Source: Pyropia yezoensis (Eukaryota > Rhodophyta > Bangiophyceae > Bangiales > Bangiaceae). From it: a stretch of 64,000 nt of DNA. The stretch covers positions 2,917,447-2,981,446 of the forward strand of contig CM020620.1 of assembly GCA_009829735.1 (NCBI GenBank), in the 5' to 3' direction. The notes under the pieces are model-generated. The model had not been told where the DNA came from. It saw only the letters and a program-made list of their open reading frames with translations, and did not search any database. Position 1 is the stretch's first letter. The number at the start of each line of letters is the position of its first letter. Shown piece by piece: positions 10,706 through 21,282 of the stretch. The position numbers and the translations under genes are program-made.

Positions 10706-11485
10706 TCAATCGGTGCGGCGCGCCAGCGTGCGGTGATGATCCTTGCCACGTGTGTGCCGCTCGAAATGTTTCACCGACTCAAATTCGCGACCGCAGGGTT
10801 CGCAACGGGGAAGGGTGTCCGGGCGGTTTATTACGTATCGGTGGCGACGGGATCCGCGGTGATCACGCAGCACGGTGAGGCTGTTGCACCGCACACCGCA
10901 CGGATTGCAAAGGAATTTCCGTTGCGCCCCACGGTGGCTCTTGGCAATTCGGCGTTGCTCACGCTGCTCAACCGCGCGCGCGGTGGTTGGCTTGATGTGA
11001 CCAATCACCGGTGGCGGCGGGGCAGTGTAACGGCGCCCCGATTCTTGGGGGGGCAGTTACAGGCGACAGTTCACGCGGGCTGCCGTGTCCTTAGTGGCAG
11101 GGCCCTTGCCCTTGCCCGAGAGGGGGGGCTTGGGTGCGGCCCGGCCCGCCGAGGCAAGGCGGACTGGGACCGCCGGGGTAGGAATCGAGTGGGCGCCCGC
11201 CGGGGGATTGTGTGCCCTCGGGCGGGCGCGTGCCTGCGGGGAGCCGCGTGCCGACGGGGGGCCGCGTGCCGACGGGAAGCCGCGTGCCGACGGACCGTGG
11301 GCCGTGAAGGCGCCACGGGTCGTCGGGGGTGCGCGGACCGTCGGGGGTGCGCGGATCGTCGAGGGTGTGCGTACCGGGGGGGTGCCACGGGACGTGGACC
11401 CGGTATCGCGCGCCGAGGCCGCCGAGGATGTCGGGCCGGCCGCCAGTGCTGAGGAAGAGTATTCCGAATCTGATGTGGATCTCAC
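10706..11485 (-). pseudogene. C2H2 zinc-finger ORF carried in the leader of element B
   Basis: Two frames in the same phase are parted by a single TAA (11057-11059). The upstream part is rich in Pro, Ala, Arg and Ser, with short repeats of the PPTVRAPPTTRGA type. The downstream part has two C2H2 fingers: CNPCGVRC...LRDHRGSRRH and CEPCGREF...FERHTRGKDHH, both C-x2-C-x12-H-x5-H, of the U1/matrin kind that binds RNA or DNA. There is no ATG at the start. A splice-acceptor-like CCCAG at about 11486-11491, after a T-rich stretch, suggests a captured exon of a host gene. It sits between the 5' LTR and gag, where such elements usually have no gene. Confidence 0.55.
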
Positions 11486-11882
11486 TGGGATTCAACAATC
11501 GGTTGACCAAAAGAAAAATTCCGTGAAAAAAAAACCACAAGGGTTGTGTCAGGAAATTGTTCGTTCGGTGTGATTCGTGGAACCCGCTACGTTCGTATTA
11601 CAATGCCGGTGGCAAGCCGATCGTAGGGGGCAACACGACTGCACAATCGCAGGGAGAGCCAAATCAAAAACGGAATCGCAAGTCACCGCCAGGTAGAAAA
11701 GCCAAACTATCTGAAGCTACCACATGTGAGGAAACACCCACACTTGGGCAGCCCTCAAAGTACTCGTGATGGTGTCAGCGACCCGTGCCAGCCAATAGAG
11801 CGACAGGGTGCGGGGAAGAGGATGGAGGTGGTGACGGTGGTGGGTCTGGGGAAGAGGACGGCGCGACGTCGGTGGTGATCGA

Positions 11883-12571
11883 GAGGGTTCAAAGGGTGAA
11901 GGTCGTCTTTGGTCTGTGTCTGTGGTTGCCCTTCCTGTCTCCCCCGGTGGCGCCGACACTCACGCACTATATACTCGCGTCGGGGCACCCGAGGTGCCCC
12001 AAAGCATGCGTTTCCCCGTCGCTCCACCGGTAGGCACAAAACGGCCCAAAAACAAAGCATGGCTCTCAGAATAAAGTATGGGCGGGCGTGCGCACTAAAG
12101 GAGTGCAGCCCCAGTTTGCCCCAAACGAAGGGGTCCGGCGTGCGGCGCCTAGGGCGCAGCCCCAGCCGGCTCCAGACGCCAGTCGGCCCGAAGGTCCGAG
12201 AGGCGTGTAAGCACGATTCGATCGAGTCGGCCGAATCGGCCAGCCGGCTAGCCAGTCACATCGCTGCAATGCTGCAGCGAGGACATTTTAACGGACTCGC
12301 CAGCTGTGGCAGATGTGGCTCGTCATGGGTGCTGACGGTGGCGCCTTTCGACAGGCCATGATGGGCTGTCGATGGCTGCTGTCGTGCGGTCGGCAGACAC
12401 CGTGAGACAGCGGCTGACTCATCTTGCGTCTGGAAGGTACACCGCGTCATGCCCCACAATACAAGGAGTTGATCCATGTTGCCAGGAGTTGATTCGGCAG
12501 GATCTGTAAGGAGAGGTCCCAGATATTATCCCTTAAGTATTAGGCATGGGATTAGGGGGGAAATCCTTAGA
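11883..12571 (-). repeat. 5' LTR copy of element B
   Basis: This is near identical to 5277-5965. Its first bases read TCTAAGG where the other copy has TGTAAGG, so one terminal base differs. A TATA-like box lies at plus 11967-11973. The sequence runs on to perhaps 11,760 beyond the matched part, so the true LTR is probably longer. No clear primer binding site was found. Confidence 0.8.
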
Positions 12572-14258
12572 ACGGGCTCCCCACACACACATTCAGGACG
12601 TGGTGAAGAAACGGCACGTACGCCCACCAGGGGCGCTTCTTAGCAGGCGTTGCTGAAAAGAGGCCCGCCACAGAGGGTGACATGGCCGCTCGCATGACGG
12701 CCACACGTTGCGCCAGCGCCTGGACAAGGTGCTGGGGGACGCCGTCGAGGCCCCGCCGGCCCGGCGTTGCCTTGTCCGCGGCACCCGCGCTGAAGCGCGC
12801 GGCCGCCCACCGCGTTAGCCGCCGCTCCGTGTCCCAGGCAGAGCCGCCCGCTGGAGCAGCCGTGGCAGCGGGGGAGGTGGCCAGCGCGTCCTTGGCCGCC
12901 TTGGCGCCCAGCTTGCGACACGCCGCGTCCACACACCGCCCGGCGTGGGTGGCCACAATGGTGGCAACGGGCTTCCACCGTGCCGTGCTGTTGCTCGCTG
13001 GAAGATACCGGTCGCACGCAGCTGCCGTGACGGCCATCACCTGCGTCAGGGGGTAGGAAAGCGCATCTGCCAGCAGCGGGTGGCTCGTCGTCACCACAGA
13101 GCTGGCGCGCGCCATCCGCGTGTTGGCCCGCCCCTTGCCACACCCCGCACACACGGTGCCCGCCTGCAGAGGACTGCCAGACACACCCTCGCAGCCGCAG
13201 GCGTAGGCCAACCACAGCCAGACTGGCGCCCAGCTTGCGGGCACGGCCCCCGTCCAGTCGGCGTCGTCGGCGGCTGCGTCGGCGACGGTCGACACCAGGC
13301 GCCGCAATGCCACGTCGAGGACGCGGAGCATGAGGAAGCGGAGCTTGGTAGCCGCCCCAGAGAGGTCCTCCACCTCTGCTTGCAGCGCCGTCTCCACCGC
13401 CGCGAGCGTGTCGGCGTCGTCCTTGTCGTCCCCAAACACCGCCCTCGCGAGGACACCCACCGGCGCGGTACACGCCCGCGTCTGCCGTCCAGTGCTCTGA
13501 AGCGGGTCCTTGCAGTCGGGGTTGACGCCGCGGTCGTAGGCCGCTGACACGCCCCCACAGTGTCGCTGCACCGGGCAGGCGGCGTCCCCGCTGCTGTGGC
13601 CCCCTCCCAGGCAGTCGCGACACTTGGACGCGGCCGCCGCCGCCGCCTTTGCCGCCGCCGGGACGGCAGCAGCAGCGGCGGCGGCAGCGGCTGCCGGCCC
13701 TGCACCAGCCGGGGCCATGCAAGAGGTGACCTTGTGCCTGGGCTCGCCACATCCGCTAAACTTTTGCGTCCGCCCCTTGCGGGCGGGCGGTGCGTCAGTG
13801 GCAGCCTTGCGCCGGGGCAAGCCCGCGGCGGCCACGCCAATCAGCCCAGCGGCCGTCTTGGCGCGTGCGGCGAGCTGCACCTCGGCCTTGCTAGCCACCG
13901 CCCGGCCACCACAGTACACGCTGACCGCCTGTGCCGCGTCTGTGATGGCCGCGACGAGGTCCTCGCCGGCGCCGTCGAGGGGGCCTGCCGCCTCCTCATC
14001 CTTGGCCGCCTGCTGCAACCGCGCGACGGCGGCAGACCAGTCGGCCGACGTGGCCGCGTCGCCCCCTGGGGGTGCACACACGCCCTGCAGGCGGCTCAGG
14101 TTGGCGGCGAGCACCGCCCGCTTGAGCGTCACCACGTTGCGTGCGTCTTTAACGTACGCCTGGTCTTGTGTCGGGTCCCACTCCTCGTCTGAGGTGGTGT
14201 CGCCGTCCAGCCCGTCGACGCCAATGTCTTGGTCGCTGCCGTCGTCATCATCGTTCAT
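12567..14258 (-). CDS. Zinc-knuckle protein of unknown function, 3' end replaced by LTR
   Basis: This is a 563-residue ORF from ATG at 14258 (MNDDDDGSDQDIGVD). The N-terminus is acidic. Around residues 175-260 are Cys/His clusters (CGEPRHKVTSC, and a full CRDCLGGGHSSGDAAC knuckle) linked by a poly-Ala stretch. A third cluster near residue 400 (ACGCEGV...CAGCGKG) resembles a zinc ribbon. Alanine is very high throughout. The stop codon TAA is the first sequence of the element B LTR, so the native C-terminus has been lost and the last residues may be close to the original insertion site. A 33-base G run (C on the coding strand) lies just upstream of the ATG. I do not recognise the family; nucleic-acid binding is an inference from the fingers. 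Confidence 0.6.
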   Translation of the reverse strand: MNDDDDGSDQDIGVDGLDGDTTSDEEWDPTQDQAYVKDARNVVTLKRAVLAANLSRLQGVCAPPGGDAATSADWSAAVARLQQAAKDEEAAGPLDGAGEDLVAAITDAAQAVSVYCGGRAVASKAEVQLAARAKTAAGLIGVAAAGLPRRKAATDAPPARKGRTQKFSGCGEPRHKVTSCMAPAGAGPAAAAAAAAAAVPAAAKAAAAAASKCRDCLGGGHSSGDAACPVQRHCGGVSAAYDRGVNPDCKDPLQSTGRQTRACTAPVGVLARAVFGDDKDDADTLAAVETALQAEVEDLSGAATKLRFLMLRVLDVALRRLVSTVADAAADDADWTGAVPASWAPVWLWLAYACGCEGVSGSPLQAGTVCAGCGKGRANTRMARASSVVTTSHPLLADALSYPLTQVMAVTAAACDRYLPASNSTARWKPVATIVATHAGRCVDAACRKLGAKAAKDALATSPAATAAPAGGSAWDTERRLTRWAAARFSAGAADKATPGRRGLDGVPQHLVQALAQRVAVMRAAMSPSVAGLFSATPAKKRPWWAYVPFLHHVLNVCVGSPF

Positions 14259-14271
14259 CGTGAGTCCGGGG

Positions 14272-14272
<1 letters not shown>

Positions 14273-14306
<34 letters not shown>

Positions 14307-14315
14307 GGGGGGGGG
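14273..14315. repeat. G homopolymer tract upstream of the zinc-knuckle gene
   Basis: 33 uninterrupted G bases (14273-14305), one A, then nine more G. On the coding strand of the neighbouring gene this is a C tract ending about 15 bases before its ATG. Confidence 0.95.
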
Positions 14316-15088
14316 CGGAGGCGGATGAGCGGGTTGTGTGTGTGGGATGGACTGCGAGGAGGGTGGGTGGGAGTGTCGACGGTGGCTGACGGGGTTGGCA
14401 AAGAAGGGGAACCTCGGGGCACCACCTACCGGCCTTTTTATCGTCTGGCAAGGCACCATCTGGGCCGGGGTCCTCACTCGATGCCGTACAAGTGCCGTAG
14501 ACGCTGGCGATGGGCTGCACGGGCCGTCAGGAGGCCGGCGGTCCACGTCCTCCCAACTTCACGCCCCCCCCCCCCTCCCCCCGCCTCACCCCCCCCCCCC
14601 CCCGCCTCACCCCCCGCCCCCCCCCTCCCCTCCCCGCCGCCCGCCCCCCGCCACCCCCCAACCGACGCGTCTTCTCGGGCAGGGGGCGAAGCGGAGGATG
14701 CTCGCACCGCCACGTGCCCCTGTGGGCTGTCGCGTCGCCTCAGCTCGCCGCCCCGGAAATGAAAGGTCCTTCTCATCTCCGCGGCACCCGTGGCCGACGG
14801 TGGCTGCCGTGAGAGTGTCCTGTGGCGCGGCGGCAGTGGTGGTGGAGGGGCTCGCGGTGGCGGTGGTGGGGCTGGCGGTGGTGGTGTGGCGGCGGCGGTG
14901 GTGGTGATGGGGTTGGCAGCCCAATTGCAGACCGCGCACAGACGCTGTGCTCATGGCAGCCGCCAGTAGCACGACGGTGGGTGCGGGACGGAGTGCACCG
15001 CATGCACTGTGGCATTTGAGCCGACTGACACGCCAGCATCCGTGCGGCTCGCCCAACCATGGCGAGCGAGCGCCTCCCCCCCCCCACC

Positions 15089-15089
<1 letters not shown>

Positions 15090-15170
<81 letters not shown>
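15090..15170. repeat. 81-base C homopolymer
   Basis: An uninterrupted run of C, the longest homopolymer in the window, preceded by more C broken by single T or A bases. The length in the assembly may not be the true length. Confidence 0.95.
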
Positions 15171-15173
<3 letters not shown>

Positions 15174-15694
15174 CGACGGCACGTATTGGGAGAGTGACCG
15201 CCACCGTGCTGCGGGGCAATATCAACACTGCAATTGAACCCACCCTCGGCACTGCCTGCTCGCCACGGAGCATGTGGAGCGGCGTGCCGGGACGCGGGCA
15301 CCCAGCCTATTGGTGCTTCCGGTAGGCCCCGTCCGTTTGCAAAGCACTACGAGCACCGTTTGGGAAAAATGTCATCCTGGACGTCTTGGTGGGGGGGGGC
15401 AGGGGGGGCAGTCGTGTACCTCAAACCCACCGCCACAGACGGCATTGCCATGCTGCAAGCTCACCGCGCAGTGCACCCAAATGGCCTGACACCAGCACGC
15501 GACACCACGCGGGCCGCGTGGACCTACGGCTCTCGTCAGACCCGGGGGCGCCGAGGGAAGCGACTGACCTGACCTGCCTGTGGCTGAACGTGCGGCCGAC
15601 GGATGAGAGCACCCATCCCCGAACACCCCCGTCACCGTCCAATTCAACATCATCTCGCACCGCCGCCCAAATCCCCTCCCCTCCCGTTTGATCC

Positions 15695-15952
15695 GCGTCG
15701 GTGTCGGCCGGTGATCGGGCTCATCGGAATTCGAAATTCAATTCGTGCCCCCTCCCCCGCCCGTCGCCCTCTCTTTATGGTTTCCCCGCGACTCCCACCT
15801 GCCCCTCTCGACAAAGACGGCCCTCCCACCCTATTAAGTTAGCGTCGGTGTCGGCCGGTGATCGGGCTCCTCGGAATTCGAAATCCAATTTGTCTCCCCA
15901 CCCCCGCCCGTCGCCCTCTCTTTATGGTTTCCCCGCCACTCCCACCTGACTT
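15695..15952. repeat. 147-bp direct tandem duplication
   Basis: The sequence starting GCGTCGGTGTCGGCCGG at 15695 recurs at 15842. The second copy is cut at about 15952. The copies differ at scattered bases, so the duplication is not fresh. Confidence 0.85.
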
Positions 15953-16734
15953 TCTTCTGTGAGCGTGCTCGAGCGCATTCGAGGCTGCCCCCAGGGATGT
16001 CGTCCTGCCCACCAAAGGGTAGCTGTGCAAGAAAATTATGTGAACCGTGCGAAATGCCCATACCCAGGCTAGAGCGCGTGGCGTTCATCACTAGAGGTGC
16101 GCGCGCCCATTGAGGGGTCGATTAGATGTCTAATGACCTATGGAGCTTTTCATGAGCGAATGGTGGGTCCTGGGTGTGTCCGAGTCATTTTTGTGACACT
16201 GAGTGGTGGGTTTCATGACCCTAATTTTCATTGCAGACCAAGAAACCACCTGCTGAGCAGTGGCGCGTCACCGCCCTGGTGATGTGCGCCTTGTGGGCTG
16301 TTTGAGGGACAGTGAGGCACGAGTGCGTGTGTGAGTGTTTGAGGGGCAGTGAGGCGTGAGTGAGGCGTGAGTGCAAGTCCCTTGGCGGCAGGAGGGTGCG
16401 GGGGGGATGGGAGGGGCCAAGTCCCTTGGTGGCAGGAGGGTGCGGGGGGGGGGCCAAGTCGCATGGCGGCAGCCCACACCATCGCCGACGAGGTCAATCG
16501 ATCGAATCGACTAGACGACAAGGCCATCACGTGTCTGGCAACGGCACCGCACCCGACTCGTAAATGGTGAACAGGTAAGTTCAACTTCTCGCCCCCCACG
16601 ACCCCTCTTTTCCTCCTGAAAGTAGTCAATTTGCCGAAAAGAAATTAACAAATGCCGAAGCATCAAAATCATGACGCAATCGGAAAACACTTATTCACGC
16701 GTTGACTTATGCAATCTCGACAAAGATCCGAAGA

Positions 16735-17110
16735 GCGTTATGTACATAACGCCCTACGGTCCATCTGACAAGCCAAACCTCCCAGATTCTCCAATGGCTC
16801 ACCTCTCGCGTTATGTACATAACGCGACAAGGTCAGCTCTGGCGAACTATCTCGACAAACATCACAAGAGCGTTATGTACATAACGCGCCACGGTCTGTC
16901 TACCGTACCACACCTACCAAATTCTAAAAAAGGCTCACCTCACGCGTTATGTACATAACGCGACACGGTCAGCCTCGGCAATCTGTCGGAACGATGCCAA
17001 GTGCTCGCCAGACGCGTTATGTACATAATGCGACTCGGTCTGCCTTGGCCAAGTCCCGGCCAACATCCCACCATGGAACGTACCCATCTGTTGCGTTATG
17101 CACACAACAT
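16735..17110. repeat. Palindrome array 1 (core GTTATGTACATAAC)
   Basis: Five copies are perfect or have one mismatch, at 16735-16752, 16807-16826, 16870-16887, 16943-16962 and 17013-17032, plus a degenerate sixth at 17093-17110. The full form is CGCGTTATGTACATAACGCG. Centres are 62-79 bp apart. Pairs of sites form a higher-order unit of about 135 bp, because the spacer sequence around 16717-16850 recurs from 16852. The array lies 3' of the helicase gene. Confidence 0.95.
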
Positions 17111-17403
17111 GGCGTGACTCAAGACTGATGGTGGTACCATGGGCCACACACGCCCCCCCCCCCCCCCACATCCCCCCCTCCCCTTCCCCATCGCCCAACA
17201 CGAGTGCCTTGCCATGTGAACCTCCACCAACATGTCACGCAACTCAAAACGTCAACTATACCAGTTGTCAACTACACTGGGGAACAACCGGCCACCACAT
17301 GACCTGCGACACCTTCAAAGCAAAAAAAAGAGGGGGTGCCGTACAGTCCCACCCCCCCTCCCACCCGCCCCGCCCCCCTTCCCCCCCCCCCACGTACTCC
17401 CGA

Positions 17404-19983
17404 CTAGAATACCCTGTCGGGAGCCACAGTGCTGATGTGCTCGCGGCCCGGTCGATCTGGACGGCTCCACCTGTGGCGGACGTTGTCCCACCAGCTCTTA
17501 CACACACCCCCAGAGCTTGAAAGGTAGTCCATGTCACCAATCACGTGGAGATGGCTCTGTGCCCGCGACATCATAACGTTCACGCGCCGCTCGTCGGACA
17601 AAAAGTCGGTGCTCCCGCCGGGTGGCGCCCCAGGCTCTGACCGCACGAGGGAGATTATGACACAGTCCACAGAAGCGCCTTGAAAGCCATCCACGCTGAA
17701 CACTCTGACGTCGGCACATGGTCTGCGGGGCAGTCGCCTGCTGTCTCTCACCGACTGCACCACTTCATTCAGCTTGTTTCGCTGCGCAGTGTACGGGGTG
17801 ATGAGCATCACCTTCAGCTCGGTAGCCCCGCTGGACGTCGCCCACGCCAGCAGAAGATCCGTAAAAGCCATCTCGACCAACCGAAGCTCTGCAACGTTAA
17901 TCAGGCTCCTGTTGTTGGAGGTGGTGGAACCCGACTTGTGCGCCCGATCGTCGGCCGGCAGGCGGGAAGTGTCTGTCACTTGCAGCCCTCCAAAGCGAAT
18001 ACGCCGACTCAGATGGTTCAGCCACGCGGGTGTTCCAAACCCCTCCTCATGGCGGGCCTTGGGCCCGCGCCCGTCCGACCATGTGCCAATGTGCTGGTAA
18101 AAGACTTCTCGGAGGAGGGACAATAACAGCGGCCGCTTGCGGTACTGCACGGAGAGGATGACGCAAGCGGACAGAAACCTGGCGAGCCGCTCAAAAACGC
18201 TTGATGTCATCGGCCGTGTCTCGCCTCTGTACTCCATGCCGGCGCTCGGCCTCAGCTGGGCATTGTCGCCAACAAGGACAATGCACTTGGTCCACTCTGC
18301 CGGATGACCGTCCTATTCTTCGTCTGACGAGCCACCCGCACGTCCTGCCCGCTTGGCGCGAACAATGGCGGCGACAGACGCAGGGACGCTTGTTGCCGCA
18401 CCCTCGTCAATGATAATGGCGTCAAAGCTTTTACCCCTCACGAGCGCCCCCGTCGACGTTGACGTTGTTGTGACAATGACGGACGCGCCTCCCACGATGA
18501 GCTTGAGGAGCTCCCGTTCCGCACGCTGCTGGCGCCGCAAGGCAGCCTTCAGGGCTTGCTCCGCATCGGCACATTCCTCGAGGAGGATTTGTGACCCACC
18601 TGCGCCGAGCTCTGCACCCTGGGCGCGTGAACGATCCACACGACGGCCCACATCGGCCACTTGTGCCCTTGCCCGTTCCACCGCGGCTGTCACGGACGGG
18701 TAGGCGACAGGAAGGCGCTCGTCCACCACGGCGTCAATGTGCGTTGTCTTGGCACGGTGGCCATCCGGAGGGGGTTCACCCACACGGAGGAGCGTCACGG
18801 CATCGGGTTTCGCGACGCCGTGTCGACTGGCAGCCCCCGACGGACGGAACAACTGGTGCACTGCGTCCAACAGCTCGTCGCACGCCGTGTTGGTGCGCGA
18901 CGTCAGCAGCACCCGCCCGTCTGGCTGGGTCCGAAGTACCATGTCCACCATGGAGACAATTGCGCGTGTCTTGCCCGTCCCGCGGGGGCCCGTCACCAGC
19001 TGCACGTCACACTCGTCCGACAACAGCCCCTGGCGCATGCAATCGACTGCGCGCCGCTGGAACTCTTCCAGGTGGGCGTAGCGTGGAGGAGCACTCTGCA
19101 GGGGGGGAGGCCCCGGTGCCGGTACAGGTACCACCTGCTGTCCCCCGTGCGGAGGCGTTGCGTGGATGGCGAGCGCCCTCTGCATGACTGGCGGCAGAAG
19201 GTCCCAGTGGCCGAGGCCGCCAAGCTCGCGGCTGTCCGACAGGATACTATGAGACAGGGTGACGACCACATTTGCCGTCCGGCGATGGAGCATCCGCCGC
19301 ACGTCTGAACGACGCACCGTAAACCACCACCGCCGGGGGGGACCGGATGCGCCACCATGGCGCGCCGTGCCGGCGTCATCGTCCTGCTCGTCCAGCCCCG
19401 GGCCAGGCGTCTTGTCCACCCACCACTGGCCTGCCCCCGCGGGCGGTGGGCCGCCAACCCCCCCGCCGGGTTGCCCCTCCTTGTCCTCGCAGCGGCCAAT
19501 AAGCACGGCGTCCACGGGGGTGCTGCACACCGAGCCGACGGGTTCCGGTACCCAAAAGGCACACAAATCACCCGGGGTGGCGTCTGTGTGGTCCACTTGA
19601 CGCTCTTCCCCGCGGTCCTTGTGGCGGCGGTGGTGGCGCCCAGCGGATCCCCCGGTAGGGCGGCCGCCCCCAACGGGCGGACCACCCCGGGGGGCGGGCA
19701 TACGCACGAGCTCGTTGCACACGCGACACGCCCGCGGGTCGTCCAAGATGGAGCCACCCACCTCCGGCGACGACAGGGTGATGGGCGCGTCGATGCGAGC
19801 CACGCCAAAGCGGGAGGTTAATGACGATGTGGTCACGCGCCCACTGCGTCCGCCGCCGCCGCCATGGCCCTTATTCCTGCCTTCGATAGACTGCGCCACC
19901 GCATCTGTACCGCGGGCTGCGAGCTGGCACATGGTGGCGACAACGATGGCCTGCCAGTGGCCCCCAGGTCCTCTTGCGTACAA
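17404..19983 (-). CDS. SF1 (Upf1-like) RNA/DNA helicase, interrupted by one in-frame TAG
   Basis: This is an ATP-dependent nucleic-acid unwinding enzyme of superfamily 1, Upf1-like class. In order: motif Q-like QRRAVDCM, Walker A GPRGTGKT (about 18965-18990), motif Ia LLTSRTNTACDEL, Walker B IIIDEGAA (about 18395-18420; usual form DEAA), motif III LVGDNAQLRP (about 18250-18280), motif IV SVQYR, motif V VDGFQGASVD and motif VI RRVNVMMSRAQ. A single TAG at 18313-18315 parts motifs I-II from III-VI in the same reading phase. An alternative is a 45-base intron beginning GTGCGGG and ending CGGCAG across the TAG, which would keep the frame. The N-terminal 280 residues are Gly/Pro/Arg-rich. The ORF begins without an ATG, so earlier exons are likely (20047-24089). 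Confidence 0.85.
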
Positions 19984-20046
19984 CGGGGACGGCCGCGGGT
20001 GGGTTCGGACACCCTTTCATTCCGACTCGGACGTACAGAGCGTCAA

Positions 20047-21282
20047 CTAACCGAGCGCCACCCGGTCACCATCCGCGCCACACAGTGTGGGAGGACTGGC
20101 CTCGGTGGCAACCCCCCCCGCCGCCGCCGCCGCCGCGGGCAGAGGTGCAGCAGTGGGAGACGCGTCCCCCCCACCAGCCGGAGAACCGATACAAGGGCCT
20201 CCTACGCCGGCAGTCTCACCTCCAACAACAGCCGCACCCGCGTCTGCAACTGAAGGCAAAGCGGGAGAGGGCTCCTCCCCCCAATCCACTGCCGTGCCCA
20301 CAGCAGCCACCCCCGCGGTGTTGGTTGCTGCAGCAGTACCAGGTTCAGCAGGTGCACCTCCGCTAACACCCGCGTCGGCCTCCGCCGCCGTGCCCGCAGG
20401 GGCCCCACCAACATCAGGAGCACCCACAGCCACAGCATTCACCGCGCCTGTGGCCGTACCCGCCACCGATGGAGCATCGGGAGCAGCAGCGGTAACAGCA
20501 ACCTCGGGCGTAGAGGGCCCGCCTGGGACGGCTGCCGTCGCGGAGGAGGTGGCAGCTACCGTCGCGACAGAGGTGGCAGCACTCCGAGCCACTGGCACAC
20601 GGGCGGCTGCCCCAGTGGCGGAGGACGTCCGCCGCTGCCCGACCAGTTGGCCGGCCCGAACCACCCGGGCCACACTGACGACAGTAACGTCATCGTTCTC
20701 TGCGTCATTCCAGTCATCGTCGTCGTCAATGAACACAATGACGTTGCAGCGTTTCGCATTGTAGACAGGGGAAACTGCCTGCCCAGCCAACACATTGTCT
20801 GGGACCGCCACTGCCGGTAGGTAGCACACAAACTCTACTTCGCACCCCGCGTCGTCGCCAATGGAAAAGACGTCTGGGTCACCTGAGGGGCTCGCTCTGT
20901 CCACACCGGGCGATGCGGGTGGCGGTTCATCGTCCTCGGCACCTGAGCCGGCACCCGCCCCAGCGGCAGCTGCTGCACCCGCCCCAGCGGCAGCCGCCGC
21001 AACCGCAACAGCACCGGCGGCAGCTGGTGCTGCACCCACACCCGCCTCTCCGTCGTCTGGCACAGCATACCCGCTCAGTACTTCGTCGATGCGCTGTTGT
21101 AGTCGTACGACCAGAAGGCTGGCCCGCTTGCCAGGCCTGGCGGCGGACAGAGCGCACCCTTTAGCGCGTGGAGGGCACCCGAACAGGTCGTACCACCGAT
21201 TCTTCCGACGCAGGGCCGCAGGCCCAACGGTGACGCCAACCAATCCAACTCTGACTGGGCCAACACCCGCCGAGATGCCCAC
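20047..21282 (-). CDS. Ala/Gly/Val-rich ORF, probable middle part of the helicase gene
   Basis: This lies in the same reading phase as the helicase frame downstream (19983-17404), with two stops (TAG near 20047 and TGA near 20023) in the gap, so it is probably one gene with an intron or decay between. The first 60 residues look like ordinary protein (RWYDLFGC, LLVVRLQQRIDEVLSGYAV). Then comes a long Ala/Gly/Pro stretch, an acidic patch (IVFIDDDDDWNDAENDD) and more Ala/Val-rich sequence. No domain recognised. It overlaps the end of the 21075-24089 frame in another phase, so a frame change or intron falls near 21200-21300. Confidence 0.45.
   Translation of the reverse strand: MGISAGVGPVRVGLVGVTVGPAALRRKNRWYDLFGCPPRAKGCALSAARPGKRASLLVVRLQQRIDEVLSGYAVPDDGEAGVGAAPAAAGAVAVAAAAAGAGAAAAAGAGAGSGAEDDEPPPASPGVDRASPSGDPDVFSIGDDAGCEVEFVCYLPAVAVPDNVLAGQAVSPVYNAKRCNVIVFIDDDDDWNDAENDDVTVVSVARVVRAGQLVGQRRTSSATGAAARVPVARSAATSVATVAATSSATAAVPGGPSTPEVAVTAAAPDAPSVAGTATGAVNAVAVGAPDVGGAPAGTAAEADAGVSGGAPAEPGTAAATNTAGVAAVGTAVDWGEEPSPALPSVADAGAAVVGGETAGVGGPCIGSPAGGGDASPTAAPLPAAAAAAGGVATEASPPTLCGADGDRVALG

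Larger units (their letters stand above)
5277..12571 (-). mobile_element. Ty3/gypsy chromovirus element B, decayed
   Basis: On the minus strand the order is 5' LTR (12571-11883 or further), a leader with a C2H2 ORF, gag, pol (PR-RT-RH-IN-chromodomain), polypurine tract (AGAGGGGGAGG, about 5966-5977) and 3' LTR copy (5965-5277). The two LTR copies match over about 689 bp, offset by exactly 6,606. Pol carries a TGA, at least one 1-base insertion and further breaks, so the element cannot act alone. No target duplication is visible: the left LTR copy ends at 5277 inside foreign pol sequence, while the right copy continues past the matching point. Confidence 0.85.
14316..16734. other. Non-coding, C-rich and repeat-rich stretch
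   Basis: I see no convincing gene. It holds C-rich runs at 14565-14650, an 81-base uninterrupted C run (15090-15170), the 147-bp duplication (15695-15952), and short G-rich tandem repeats (16374-16470, period about 44 then 37). Open frames here are low-complexity by-products of these runs. Confidence 0.6.
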
